A stretch of 64,000 nucleotides of DNA. Origin: Polyangiaceae bacterium. Lineage in GTDB: Bacteria > Myxococcota_A > Polyangia > Polyangiales > Polyangiaceae. A program made the translations under genes and the position numbers. Within the stretch, counting starts at the first letter, position 1, and each line of letters starts with the position of its first letter. This document shows, one piece after another, positions 43,826-50,621 of this stretch. The notes beneath the pieces are model-generated. The model was given only the letters and a program-made list of their open reading frames with translations. It searched no databases and had not been told where the DNA came from. The stretch is taken from the NCBI GenBank assembly GCA_025936045.1, contig JAICUB010000011.1:1-64000 (forward strand), in the 5' to 3' direction.

Positions 43826-44251
43826 CGGCACGAAGTCGCGGTTTTTCGGCCGCGCGAGCACCGACCAGCCGGACAGGCTCGGCCGGCGCCCGTGAAAACA
43901 GCGTATTTTTCACCTCCTCCAGCACGTCCGATTTGAGCTCTAACCTCGCGGTTTTCCGCGAGATTGCGAAGCATCCCGCGAGCGACCGCCGCACCAGCAG
44001 GAAACAAGGGAACCCGTTGCTCGACACGTTGAAACCGGCATGGGGGCTGCTGCCTTGAAGCGGGGTGTGTCCCACCCCGCCTGAAAAAAGCTCGATAGAC
44101 GCTTTTCTTTCTTGAAAAGGCACGGACTCCCCTGATATCGGTGCCTCTGTCTGGTCGAGCGCGCCAGTCCGGCATGGAAACAGGCATCTGAGCGCGCGAC
44201 ACGGTCGGCAAGACACGGCAACGACTACTGAATTTGCGTACAGGAGGACTC
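43826..44251. other. 426-base gap upstream of the HU-like gene
   Basis: No convincing gene. The strongest structure is an eight-pair hairpin at 44060-44080 (GCGGGGTG...CACCCCGC); a second, weaker hairpin is CTTTTC...GAAAAG at 44102-44119. The AT content near 44080-44120 is raised. The region must contain the HU promoter and may encode a small RNA, which is speculation. Confidence 0.5.
44060..44080 (+). repeat. Perfect hairpin, GCGGGGTG/CACCCCGC
   Basis: Eight-base stem with a five-base loop TGTCC. It lacks a clear T-run on either side, so it is not a standard terminator. Could be an RNA fold in a leader or small RNA. Confidence 0.5.
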
Positions 44252-44563
44252 ATGGCTGGCAAAAGACTAACCAAGGCTCAGGTGATCGCTGAGCTCGCTG
44301 GTGCGACGGATCTCGACAAGAAGAGCGTGGCGCGCGTGTTCGAAGGCCTTTCGGATCTCATCCGCAAGCAGCTCTCGGTGCGTGGCCCGGGTGAATTCGT
44401 GGTGCCGGGGCTCGTGAAGCTCCGCGTGGTGAAGAAGCCCGCGACCAAGGAGCGTCAGGGCATCAATCCGTTCACCAAGGAGCCGATCACGATTCCGGCG
44501 AAGCCCGCGAGCAAGAAGGTTCGCGCGACGGCGCTCAAGGCGCTCAAGGATCTCGTTCAGTAA
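44252..44563 (+). CDS. HU-family DNA-binding protein
   Basis: Nucleoid-associated protein of 103 residues that bends DNA as a dimer. The start has a strong AGGAGG site (44242-44247). HU fold features: KRLTKAQVIAELA helix at the N-terminus, VVPGLVKLRVVKKPATKERQGINPFTKEP (beta-arm, about 52-82), and RATALKALKDLV at the end. The arm is typical in size, though the sequence is more divergent than the canonical HU alpha/beta. A strong intrinsic terminator follows. Monocistronic. Confidence 0.88.
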   Translation: MAGKRLTKAQVIAELAGATDLDKKSVARVFEGLSDLIRKQLSVRGPGEFVVPGLVKLRVVKKPATKERQGINPFTKEPITIPAKPASKKVRATALKALKDLVQ

Positions 44564-44584
44564 ACGAGCCTCGATCGAACGACG

Positions 44585-44620
44585 ATCCCCGGCTCGCCCG
44601 CGTGGCAGCCGGGGATTTTC
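44585..44620 (+). terminator. Rho-independent terminator of HU-like gene
   Basis: Ten-base perfect stem ATCCCCGGCT (44585-44594) and AGCCGGGGAT (44607-44616), loop of 12 bases, then TTTTC and GTTTTG. It is the clearest intrinsic terminator in the window and also covers the gap to the convergent barrel gene. Confidence 0.9.
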
Positions 44621-44664
44621 GTTTTGTACGCTCCGCGTGCGGAGCCGCGTTCGCGCGCGAGCGC

Positions 44665-45495
44665 TCAGAAGTAAACGGTCGCGCCGAGGCGCCAGAGCCC
44701 GCCGCCCGACGTGTTCGTCGCGAGGTGCGTGCTCGGATCGACGTACTCCGGATCGACCGCGCGCGACTGATCGGTGCGCCCGCGGATGAAGAGCTCGAAG
44801 TCGCTCGCGAGCGCGAAGTGACGCGTGAGCCGCCATTCGAGCCCGAGGCCGAACTGCGCGCCGACGTAGTTGTAGCTGTCGTCGAACGGCTCGACGGCGA
44901 CGCCGCCCTGCCGCCGCACGCGCACGCTCGCGCCGCCGAGCTGAAAACCACCGAGCAGGTAGAACTGCAAGCGATCGCGCGGGTTCACGAAGCCGAGCGC
45001 GTTCACGACGAACGCGTCCTCGACGCGATCGTTGCCCGCGTAGTCCGTGCCCCCCGCGAGCTCGAGGCCGAGATCGAGCGCGAACACGGGGAGCGGACGA
45101 AAGCGGAACGCGAAGCCTCCGCCGCCCATCCACGCGTCGTGGTGCGCGCCGCTGCCGAGCACGCCTACGTCGAGGTGGAGGTTCATGCCGAGCTCGCTGT
45201 AGTGGCGCCACCTGCGGCGCGGCGGCGGCGGCGGGTAATACGGACCGGGCGGGACGAGCACCATGCGCGGCGGCGGGTAGGGCGCGGGCGGCTCCTCGAG
45301 CGGCTCCTCACTCGGCGAGCCCTCGTTCTGGGGCGCGGCATTCGGCGGCGCGGCGTTCGGCGGCGCAGCGCTCGGGGGCGGCGCCTGGCTCGGCCTTTCG
45401 TCGCAGAACCAACCGTCGGGACAATCCGCGCGCGCGGTGCGCGGCGCGAGCAAGAGGCCGAGAGCGCCGAGAATGCCGAGAACACGCAGGGCCAT
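44665..45495 (-). CDS. Secreted barrel-like protein with Pro-rich N-terminal region
   Basis: Protein of 276 residues. Signal peptide (VLGILGALGLLLAPRTARA) is followed by two cysteines (DCPDGWFCDE), a Pro/Ala-rich linker (about 30-90), and an outer-membrane-barrel region with strands GMNLHLDVGVLGSG, GGGGFAFRFRPLPVFALDLGLELAG, FYLLGGFQLGGASV and a final GATVYF typical of barrel ends. An upstream ATG would extend the N-terminus but spoils the signal peptide. Role unknown. Confidence 0.75.
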   Translation of the reverse strand: MALRVLGILGALGLLLAPRTARADCPDGWFCDERPSQAPPPSAAPPNAAPPNAAPQNEGSPSEEPLEEPPAPYPPPRMVLVPPGPYYPPPPPRRRWRHYSELGMNLHLDVGVLGSGAHHDAWMGGGGFAFRFRPLPVFALDLGLELAGGTDYAGNDRVEDAFVVNALGFVNPRDRLQFYLLGGFQLGGASVRVRRQGGVAVEPFDDSYNYVGAQFGLGLEWRLTRHFALASDFELFIRGRTDQSRAVDPEYVDPSTHLATNTSGGGLWRLGATVYF

Positions 45496-45554
45496 GACCG
45501 AGGCAAACGTAGCATGTGCGCGCCGGGCCCGGCGGGCGTGGTACGTAGCCACGC

Positions 45555-46742
45555 GTGGCGACCGTCGTCATCAAAGCCGGACACGTCCAGCCCGTATGGG
45601 CGGGGCATCCGTGGGTCTTCGCCCAAGCCGTCGAGCGGGTCGAAGGCGGCGCCGTCGCGGGCGACGACGTCGAGGTGAAAGATCCTCGCGGCAACTCCCT
45701 CGGCCGCGGGCTCTACTCGCCGGGCTCGGCCATCCCCGTGCGCCTCTATACGCGCGACAAGCACACCCCCATCGATGGCGCCCTCCTCGGCGAGCGTGTG
45801 CGGCGCGCCATCGAGCGGCGTGGGGCGTTCGAGCTACCGAGCGCCGACACCAGCGCATTTCGCCTCGTCCACGCCGAGGGTGACGACGTGCCCGGGCTCA
45901 TCGTGGACCGCCTGGGCGACGTGCTCTCGATTCAAATCGGCACGATCGGCATCAAACGGCGTGAGGCGGCGGTGCTCGCCGCACTCGAGTCGCTCGGCAT
46001 GCGTGCCATCGTGGATCGCAGCGCGGAGCGCACGGCCAAGGCCGAGGGTTTCGAGCCGCGCTCGGGCGTGATTCAGGGGGATCGCTCGCTCGAGGCGTTC
46101 GAGTTCACGGAACGCGGGCTCAAGTTCCGCATCCCGCTCGAGCTCGGACAGAAGACCGGCTTCTACCTCGATCAGCGCCCGCTTCGCGCGCGCATCGAGG
46201 CGCTCTCGCGCGGGCGGCGCGTGCTCGACACCTTCTCGTACGTCGGCGCCATCGCGCTCAGCGCGGCGCGCGGTGGCGCGACGCTCGTCGAAGCGGTCGA
46301 CAATAGCGCCCTCGCGAGCGAGGTCGGCGCCGAGTGCGCGGCGCTGAACGGCCTCTCGCAGCAGGTCCGCTTCGAGCGCGGCGACGCCCACGAAGCGCTC
46401 GCGCACGCCGGCCGCCAAGGCGGCTTCGATCTCGTCATCTGCGATCCACCAAAGCTCGCGCCGAGCCGCGCCGCGCGCGGCCGCGCCCTCGACGCCATGC
46501 GCCGCCTCGCCGGCGACGGCGCCCGCGCCACCAAACCCGGCGGCCTCTTCGTCCTCTGCTCGTGCTCGGCCGCCGTCGGCATGTCCGAGCTCACCCGCTC
46601 CCTCGCGCTCGGGGCACGCGACGTCGGCGCGCGCGCGACGGTGCTCGAGCGGCACACGCAAGGTGCGGATCACCCCGTGGCGGCGGCGTTTCCGGAGGGG
46701 CTCTATTTGTCGTGTTTGATCGCGGCGATCGACGTCGCGTGA
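45555..46742 (+). CDS. Class I rRNA methyltransferase, RlmI-like
   Basis: Methylates a cytosine in 23S rRNA (RlmI acts at C1962) using SAM. The protein (395 residues) has a PUA domain (about 1-80, VVIKAGHVQPVWAGHPWVFAQAV), a linker domain with VPGLIVDRLGDVLSIQ, and a Rossmann methyltransferase domain with RVLDTFSYVGAIALSAA, DNS (acidic SAM contact) and the catalytic F-D-L-V-I-C-D-P-P-K. The start is a GTG. It diverges from the barrel gene by 59 bases and is followed by a repeat copy. Confidence 0.9.
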   Translation: MATVVIKAGHVQPVWAGHPWVFAQAVERVEGGAVAGDDVEVKDPRGNSLGRGLYSPGSAIPVRLYTRDKHTPIDGALLGERVRRAIERRGAFELPSADTSAFRLVHAEGDDVPGLIVDRLGDVLSIQIGTIGIKRREAAVLAALESLGMRAIVDRSAERTAKAEGFEPRSGVIQGDRSLEAFEFTERGLKFRIPLELGQKTGFYLDQRPLRARIEALSRGRRVLDTFSYVGAIALSAARGGATLVEAVDNSALASEVGAECAALNGLSQQVRFERGDAHEALAHAGRQGGFDLVICDPPKLAPSRAARGRALDAMRRLAGDGARATKPGGLFVLCSCSAAVGMSELTRSLALGARDVGARATVLERHTQGADHPVAAAFPEGLYLSCLIAAIDVA

Positions 46743-46744
46743 TT

Positions 46745-46783
46745 GGGTGCGCCTTCACGCGCCGCGCGGCGAATGCTGCCAGC
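46745..46783 (+). repeat. 39-bp intergenic repeat, copy 5
   Basis: GGGT, 24 bases, ATGCTGCCAGC. Directly follows the RlmI-like gene; the minus-strand relic gene is on the other side, so the location is again convergent. Confidence 0.75.
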
Positions 46784-46960
46784 GCCGTTCACCGCCGCGA
46801 TTAGCGACCATCCGGTGGACGCCGACCGTCCCAGTCGCGGGAAACGACAACCTGAGGCGCTTGTCCATGCGCGCTGGCTAACGTACCAGGCTTCAGCTGC
46901 GCGATGCGAGCATCAAGCGAGCAACGCGTCTGCTGCAAAACGGAGTTGGGCGGCGCCCGC

Positions 46961-47083
46961 TCACCGGGCTCGGTTCTTACCCTCGAGCCATTTGACGTCC
47001 AGGAGGTCCTGGTCGCCGACAACGATGAACTCAACGCTGTGGGCGTTCAATTCGGCTAGCGGATCTCTGAAGTCGGGGCTCAT
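46961..47083 (-). pseudogene. Internally deleted nucleotidyltransferase-like gene
   Basis: The frame of 40 codons opens with MSPDFRDPLAELNAHSVEF-IVVG, like the N-terminus of nucleotidyltransferases of the AbiEii/DUF6036 kind. It is immediately joined to DQDLLDVKWLEG, similar to their C-terminal end (xPQDLADVEALE). The whole catalytic middle seems to be missing. I infer a relic with an internal deletion. Confidence 0.5.
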
Positions 47084-47312
47084 CAGATGGATCCCTGTTC
47101 CAAGCGAGGCACTGGCGGGTGAGCTCCCAGGCTGCAGCGATCCGCTCACTCGGGGAGTGGCTGTCCCGCGGGGGGCGGGCGCTTGACGAACAGGGCCCGT
47201 CCGGAACACGTTTTCGGATAAGAGCAGCGAACCTCTCCGATGCCGACCGCTTTACGCTCGCACAGTTTTGGGCTGAGCTCCGCGGCACCTTCACATGAGA
47301 CCCCTTGGTTCA

Positions 47313-48074
47313 ATGCCGCAAGTCGAAGCGCGCGCGCTCCGCGGCGTGCTGTTCGATCTCGACGATACGTTGCTCGATCACGGTAAGTTGACGGAAGCGG
47401 CGTATTCGGCGCTCTTTCGCTTGCGGGAGTCGGGGCTCGAGCTTTACGCGGTGACGGGGCGGCCACTCACGTGGGTGCGGCTCGTCGCGCGCTTGTTTCC
47501 GGTGGACGGCGGCGTGGGCGAGAACGGCGGCGTGCTCGTGGGACCTGGCGGCCGCGTCGTGGACGCGCTCGGACCCGCGGAGCGAGCGCGCCGGACGGAG
47601 CGCCTGGGGGCGCTCGTCGGCGAGGTTCGCGCGAAGTTTCGCGAGCTCGAGCCGGCAGATGACGCGACCGAGCGGCTCTCCGACTTCACGTTCGATATCG
47701 GCGAGCACCAGCGCGTGCCGGCCGAGCGCGTCGCGGAAGTGACGGCGTTCGCAAAGGCGCGCGGCGCGACGGTGCACGTGTCGAGCGTGCACCTGCACGT
47801 GGGGTTCGACGCGGTCGACAAGGCGTCCGGCGTGGTGCGGCTGCTCCGCGCGCTGCGCGGCGTGGATCCGAGCGCCGCGCTCACGCGCTATGCGTTCGTG
47901 GGTGACAGCGAGAATGACGCGGCGTGCTTCGGGGCGTTCAGTGTCACCGTTGGCGTTGCGAATTTGCGCGGGCGGCCGACGCTCGCACCGCGCTATTTGA
48001 CGCAGGCGCCGCGTGGCCGAGGCGTCGCCGAGCTCGCTCGCGTGCTCGGGGCGTTGCGCGCGTCGGCTGAATGA
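47313..48074 (+). CDS. HAD-superfamily (IIB-like) phosphatase
   Basis: Phosphatase of 253 residues; upstream ATG at 47295 would add six residues. HAD motif I is GVLFDLDDTLLD with nucleophile Asp and acid Asp two residues on; motif II is AVTGRP; the cap region includes GENGGVLVGPGG, as in mannosyl-3-phosphoglycerate and sugar phosphatases of the IIB subfamily; motif IV is FVGDSENDAACFGAF. Physiological substrate unknown. It is downstream of a relic region and ends at repeat copy 6. Confidence 0.85.
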   Translation: MPQVEARALRGVLFDLDDTLLDHGKLTEAAYSALFRLRESGLELYAVTGRPLTWVRLVARLFPVDGGVGENGGVLVGPGGRVVDALGPAERARRTERLGALVGEVRAKFRELEPADDATERLSDFTFDIGEHQRVPAERVAEVTAFAKARGATVHVSSVHLHVGFDAVDKASGVVRLLRALRGVDPSAALTRYAFVGDSENDAACFGAFSVTVGVANLRGRPTLAPRYLTQAPRGRGVAELARVLGALRASAE

Positions 48075-48090
48075 GCGCGGTCGAAATAGC

Positions 48091-48129
48091 GCTGGCAGCA
48101 TTCGGTGCACCGCGCCGTGCGGTAAACCC
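48091..48129 (-). repeat. 39-bp intergenic repeat, copy 6
   Basis: Minus-strand copy: GGGT, 24 bases, ATGCTGCCAGC. In the 66-base gap between convergent HAD and fibro-slime genes. Confidence 0.75.
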
Positions 48130-48140
48130 AGTGCTGCGGC

Positions 48141-49238
48141 TTACTTGACGGGACCCGACGGGACGATCACGCCGCAGTTCACGAAGTAGAGATTCGTGTC
48201 GATCTCGAAGTTCGATTGCGAGCTATGGCGCTCGGCGTGGAAGAGATCGAGCGGGTAAACGGTGCCGACCGTGATGCCGAGGTCCTTGGCGCTCTTGTCG
48301 AGGTCGACGCTCTGTTTCAGCTGGGAATGCAGGCCGCCGAGATCGATGGCGAGCTTCTTGTTGATGAACACCCAGAGGTCGTCGTCCCCGATGAACGAGA
48401 AGGTCTCGCCGCCGTTGTATTGGAAGGTCGTGTGGACCTCCGTCGTGAACGAGTAGTTGTGATCGAAGTCCTGATTGCCGAAACCCTCGCCGTCGAGCGG
48501 GAAGAACTTGGTCGAGCTGAACTTCGCGAGGTTGCCCTGCGGCTCGAGCGAGAAGAAGACGTAATACGGGTCGTTGACGCCGCTCACGTCGTTGTACCAC
48601 TCCTTGTAATTGTCCTCGGTCGTGGTGCACGTGATGCGAGGGTCCGAATCTTTCGGTGGGTTGCACGCGATCGGTTTGCCCGGGTTGATCGGGTTCGCGA
48701 CGCTCGTCTTGTACGTGCGCGGCTCGCTCGCGTTGTAGACGGGCTTCTGATCGGAGCCGAGCGTGTCCTCGACGAGGCCGGGCTCGCCGTTGCCGGTGAA
48801 GGTCTCGAAATCCGGATGGCCGCCGGGGTACTTCGTCTTGTCGTCGCCGCGCTTGAAGTCACGCACGATGCCGAGAATGGTGAGGCCGCAGCTGCCGGTG
48901 CCGTCCCCACCGAGATCCGGCGGCTTCTCTTTGTCGACGACCGGATCACCGAGCTTCCACCCGCCCGTGTCGGCTTTCGTGTAGCCCGCGGGCAGCATGT
49001 ACGGGCCGGTGCCGCCGCTCGCCGTCGTGGCGCCGCTGCCGGTCGAGCCGCCCGTGCCGCTGCCGGTCGAGCCGCCCGTGAGGATGATGCTGCCGGTGCC
49101 GCCCGTCCCGTTGCCGGTGCCCCCGGTGCTTTTGCCGCTGCCGAGCCCGTTGCTGGAGTCGTCGCTGCCGCCGCAGGCAACGGCGAAAAGCGCGACCGAC
49201 AGGGCAAGTGCAACGCGGCTCGGGTTCGGAACATTCAT
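48141..49238 (-). CDS. Fibro-slime domain lipoprotein
   Basis: Lipoprotein of 365 residues. The ATG (49238) has GGAGG at the right distance. The lipobox (A-L-F-A-V-A-C) is followed by a Gly/Thr/Ser-rich linker (about 30-75). The rest matches the fibro-slime domain seen in Dictyostelium and bacterial adhesive proteins: ILGIVRDFKRGDD, HPDFETFTGNGEPGLVEDTLG, WYNDVSGVNDPYYVFF, DFDHNYSFTTEVHTTFQYNGGETFSFIGDDDLWVFINKKLAIDLGG (the signature), and AERHSSQSNFEIDTNLYF. It is likely a surface matrix or carbohydrate-contact protein. Confidence 0.85.
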   Translation of the reverse strand: MNVPNPSRVALALSVALFAVACGGSDDSSNGLGSGKSTGGTGNGTGGTGSIILTGGSTGSGTGGSTGSGATTASGGTGPYMLPAGYTKADTGGWKLGDPVVDKEKPPDLGGDGTGSCGLTILGIVRDFKRGDDKTKYPGGHPDFETFTGNGEPGLVEDTLGSDQKPVYNASEPRTYKTSVANPINPGKPIACNPPKDSDPRITCTTTEDNYKEWYNDVSGVNDPYYVFFSLEPQGNLAKFSSTKFFPLDGEGFGNQDFDHNYSFTTEVHTTFQYNGGETFSFIGDDDLWVFINKKLAIDLGGLHSQLKQSVDLDKSAKDLGITVGTVYPLDLFHAERHSSQSNFEIDTNLYFVNCGVIVPSGPVK

Positions 49239-49400
49239 GAGGCCTCCGTGCTCGCGACGAGCAGGCACGAGTAGAACTTGAGAATACCCTTGGCCTCGTG
49301 GCGCGACCAGCTTCCTTCGGCTCACGCGCCCGCGTGTCCCAGCATTTTTTTGGCCGCTGTCCCGGCTCCGACGTGCTCCCACATTGGAGCAAGGTGCTAT

Positions 49401-50621
49401 ATGGACGCCGCCATGAGCACTCAGAGTGAGCTCGCCGAGCTCGGCCGCCAGTATCTCTACCCGAACTATCGACAAGCTCCGCTCGCGATCGTTCGTGGTG
49501 AGGGTGCGCTCTTGTGGGATGCGGAGGGCAAGCGCTACGTCGATATGCTCGGCGGCATCGCCGTGAGCGCGCTCGGCCACGCGCACCCGAAGCTCGTCGC
49601 CGCCATCGCGGACCAGGCGGCGAAGGTGATTCAGGTCTCGAACTACTACTACAACGAGCCCAATGTCCGACTCGCGCAAAAGCTCTGCACCCTCACGGGG
49701 ATGGCGCGCGCGTTCTTCTGCAATTCGGGGACGGAAGCGGTCGAAGCGGCGCTCAAGCTCGCGCGCCGGTACTTCCACACGCAAGGCCAGCCGGAGCGGC
49801 TGAAGGTCCTCGCCTACGCGAATTCTTTTCACGGCCGCACGCTCGGCGCGCTCGCCGCGACCGGCCAGGAGAAATACAAGCAAGGCTTCGGTCCGCTTCC
49901 AGGCGCGCTGCACGTGCCGTACGGCGATCTCGAGGCGACGCGCCGTGCGCTCGGTCCCGAAGTCGCGGCCGTCATTTTCGAGCCGGTGCAGGGTGAAGGC
50001 GGCGTCGTTCCCGCCCCGCCCGGCTTCATTCGTGACCTCCGCGCGCTCACGCAAGAGACGGGCACGCTGCTCATCGCCGACGAGATCCAGACGGGCATCG
50101 GACGCACGGGGACGTTCCTCGCGTGCGAGGCGGCCGGCGTGCGCCCCGACATCGTCGTGCTCGCGAAGGGGCTCGCCGGCGGCGTGCCGATCGGCTCGAT
50201 GCTGTGCACGGAAGCGCTGGCCGAGGCGCTACCCCCGGGCGCGCACGGCTCGACCTTCGGCGGCAATCCGCTCGCTTCGCGCGCGGCGCTCACCGTGCTC
50301 GAGACGCTCGAAAGTGAAAAGCTCGTCGCCCGCACGCGCGAGCTCGGCGGCGTGCTCGCGAGCGGCCTCGAGAAGCTCGTCGCGCGTCACCCGAAGAAGC
50401 TCGAAGGCGCGCGCGGCTCGGGCTTGCTCCAAGCAGCCGTCCTCGTCGAGGGCATCGATCCGCGCGCGGTGATCGCCACGCTCCAGACGCGAGGTCTCAT
50501 GCTCAGCGTGGCCGGCGCGCGCGCGCTCCGGTTCTCGCCCCCCCTCGTCGTCACTCAGGAGCTGATCTCCGAAGCGCTCGGCATTCTCGACGCGACGCTC
50601 GGAGAGCTCAGCGTGCAATGA
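49401..50621 (+). CDS. argD: Acetylornithine/succinyl-diaminopimelate-type aminotransferase
   Basis: Class III, PLP-dependent aminotransferase of 406 residues acting in arginine (and possibly lysine) biosynthesis. Motifs: MLGGIAVSALGHAHP, FFCNSGTEAVEAALKLAR, SFHGRTLGALAATGQ, EPVQGEGGV, LLIADEIQTGIGRTG and the PLP lysine in VVLAKGLAGGVPIGSM. Starts are possible at 49401 or 49413. The stop overlaps the next gene (ATGA), a degenerate P-type ATPase, a curious coupling. Other class III transaminases have similar motifs, so substrate is inferred. Confidence 0.85.
   Translation: MDAAMSTQSELAELGRQYLYPNYRQAPLAIVRGEGALLWDAEGKRYVDMLGGIAVSALGHAHPKLVAAIADQAAKVIQVSNYYYNEPNVRLAQKLCTLTGMARAFFCNSGTEAVEAALKLARRYFHTQGQPERLKVLAYANSFHGRTLGALAATGQEKYKQGFGPLPGALHVPYGDLEATRRALGPEVAAVIFEPVQGEGGVVPAPPGFIRDLRALTQETGTLLIADEIQTGIGRTGTFLACEAAGVRPDIVVLAKGLAGGVPIGSMLCTEALAEALPPGAHGSTFGGNPLASRAALTVLETLESEKLVARTRELGGVLASGLEKLVARHPKKLEGARGSGLLQAAVLVEGIDPRAVIATLQTRGLMLSVAGARALRFSPPLVVTQELISEALGILDATLGELSVQ

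Larger units (their letters stand above)
46743..47312. other. 570-base region with repeat and relic genes
   Basis: Between the RlmI-like and HAD genes. It contains repeat copy 5, a truncated nucleotidyltransferase frame (listed) and a possible 70-codon minus-strand frame (47031-47294) resembling the small partner often found before such genes (SPSERIAAAWELTRQCLAW). Nothing intact is seen. Confidence 0.5.

Noticed and set aside
44060..44120. Possible 6S-like RNA or riboswitch in the HU leader.
   Set aside because: I compared it with remembered 6S-type features and found only small hairpins; no conserved core could be recognised, so it is listed only as an unexplained gap.
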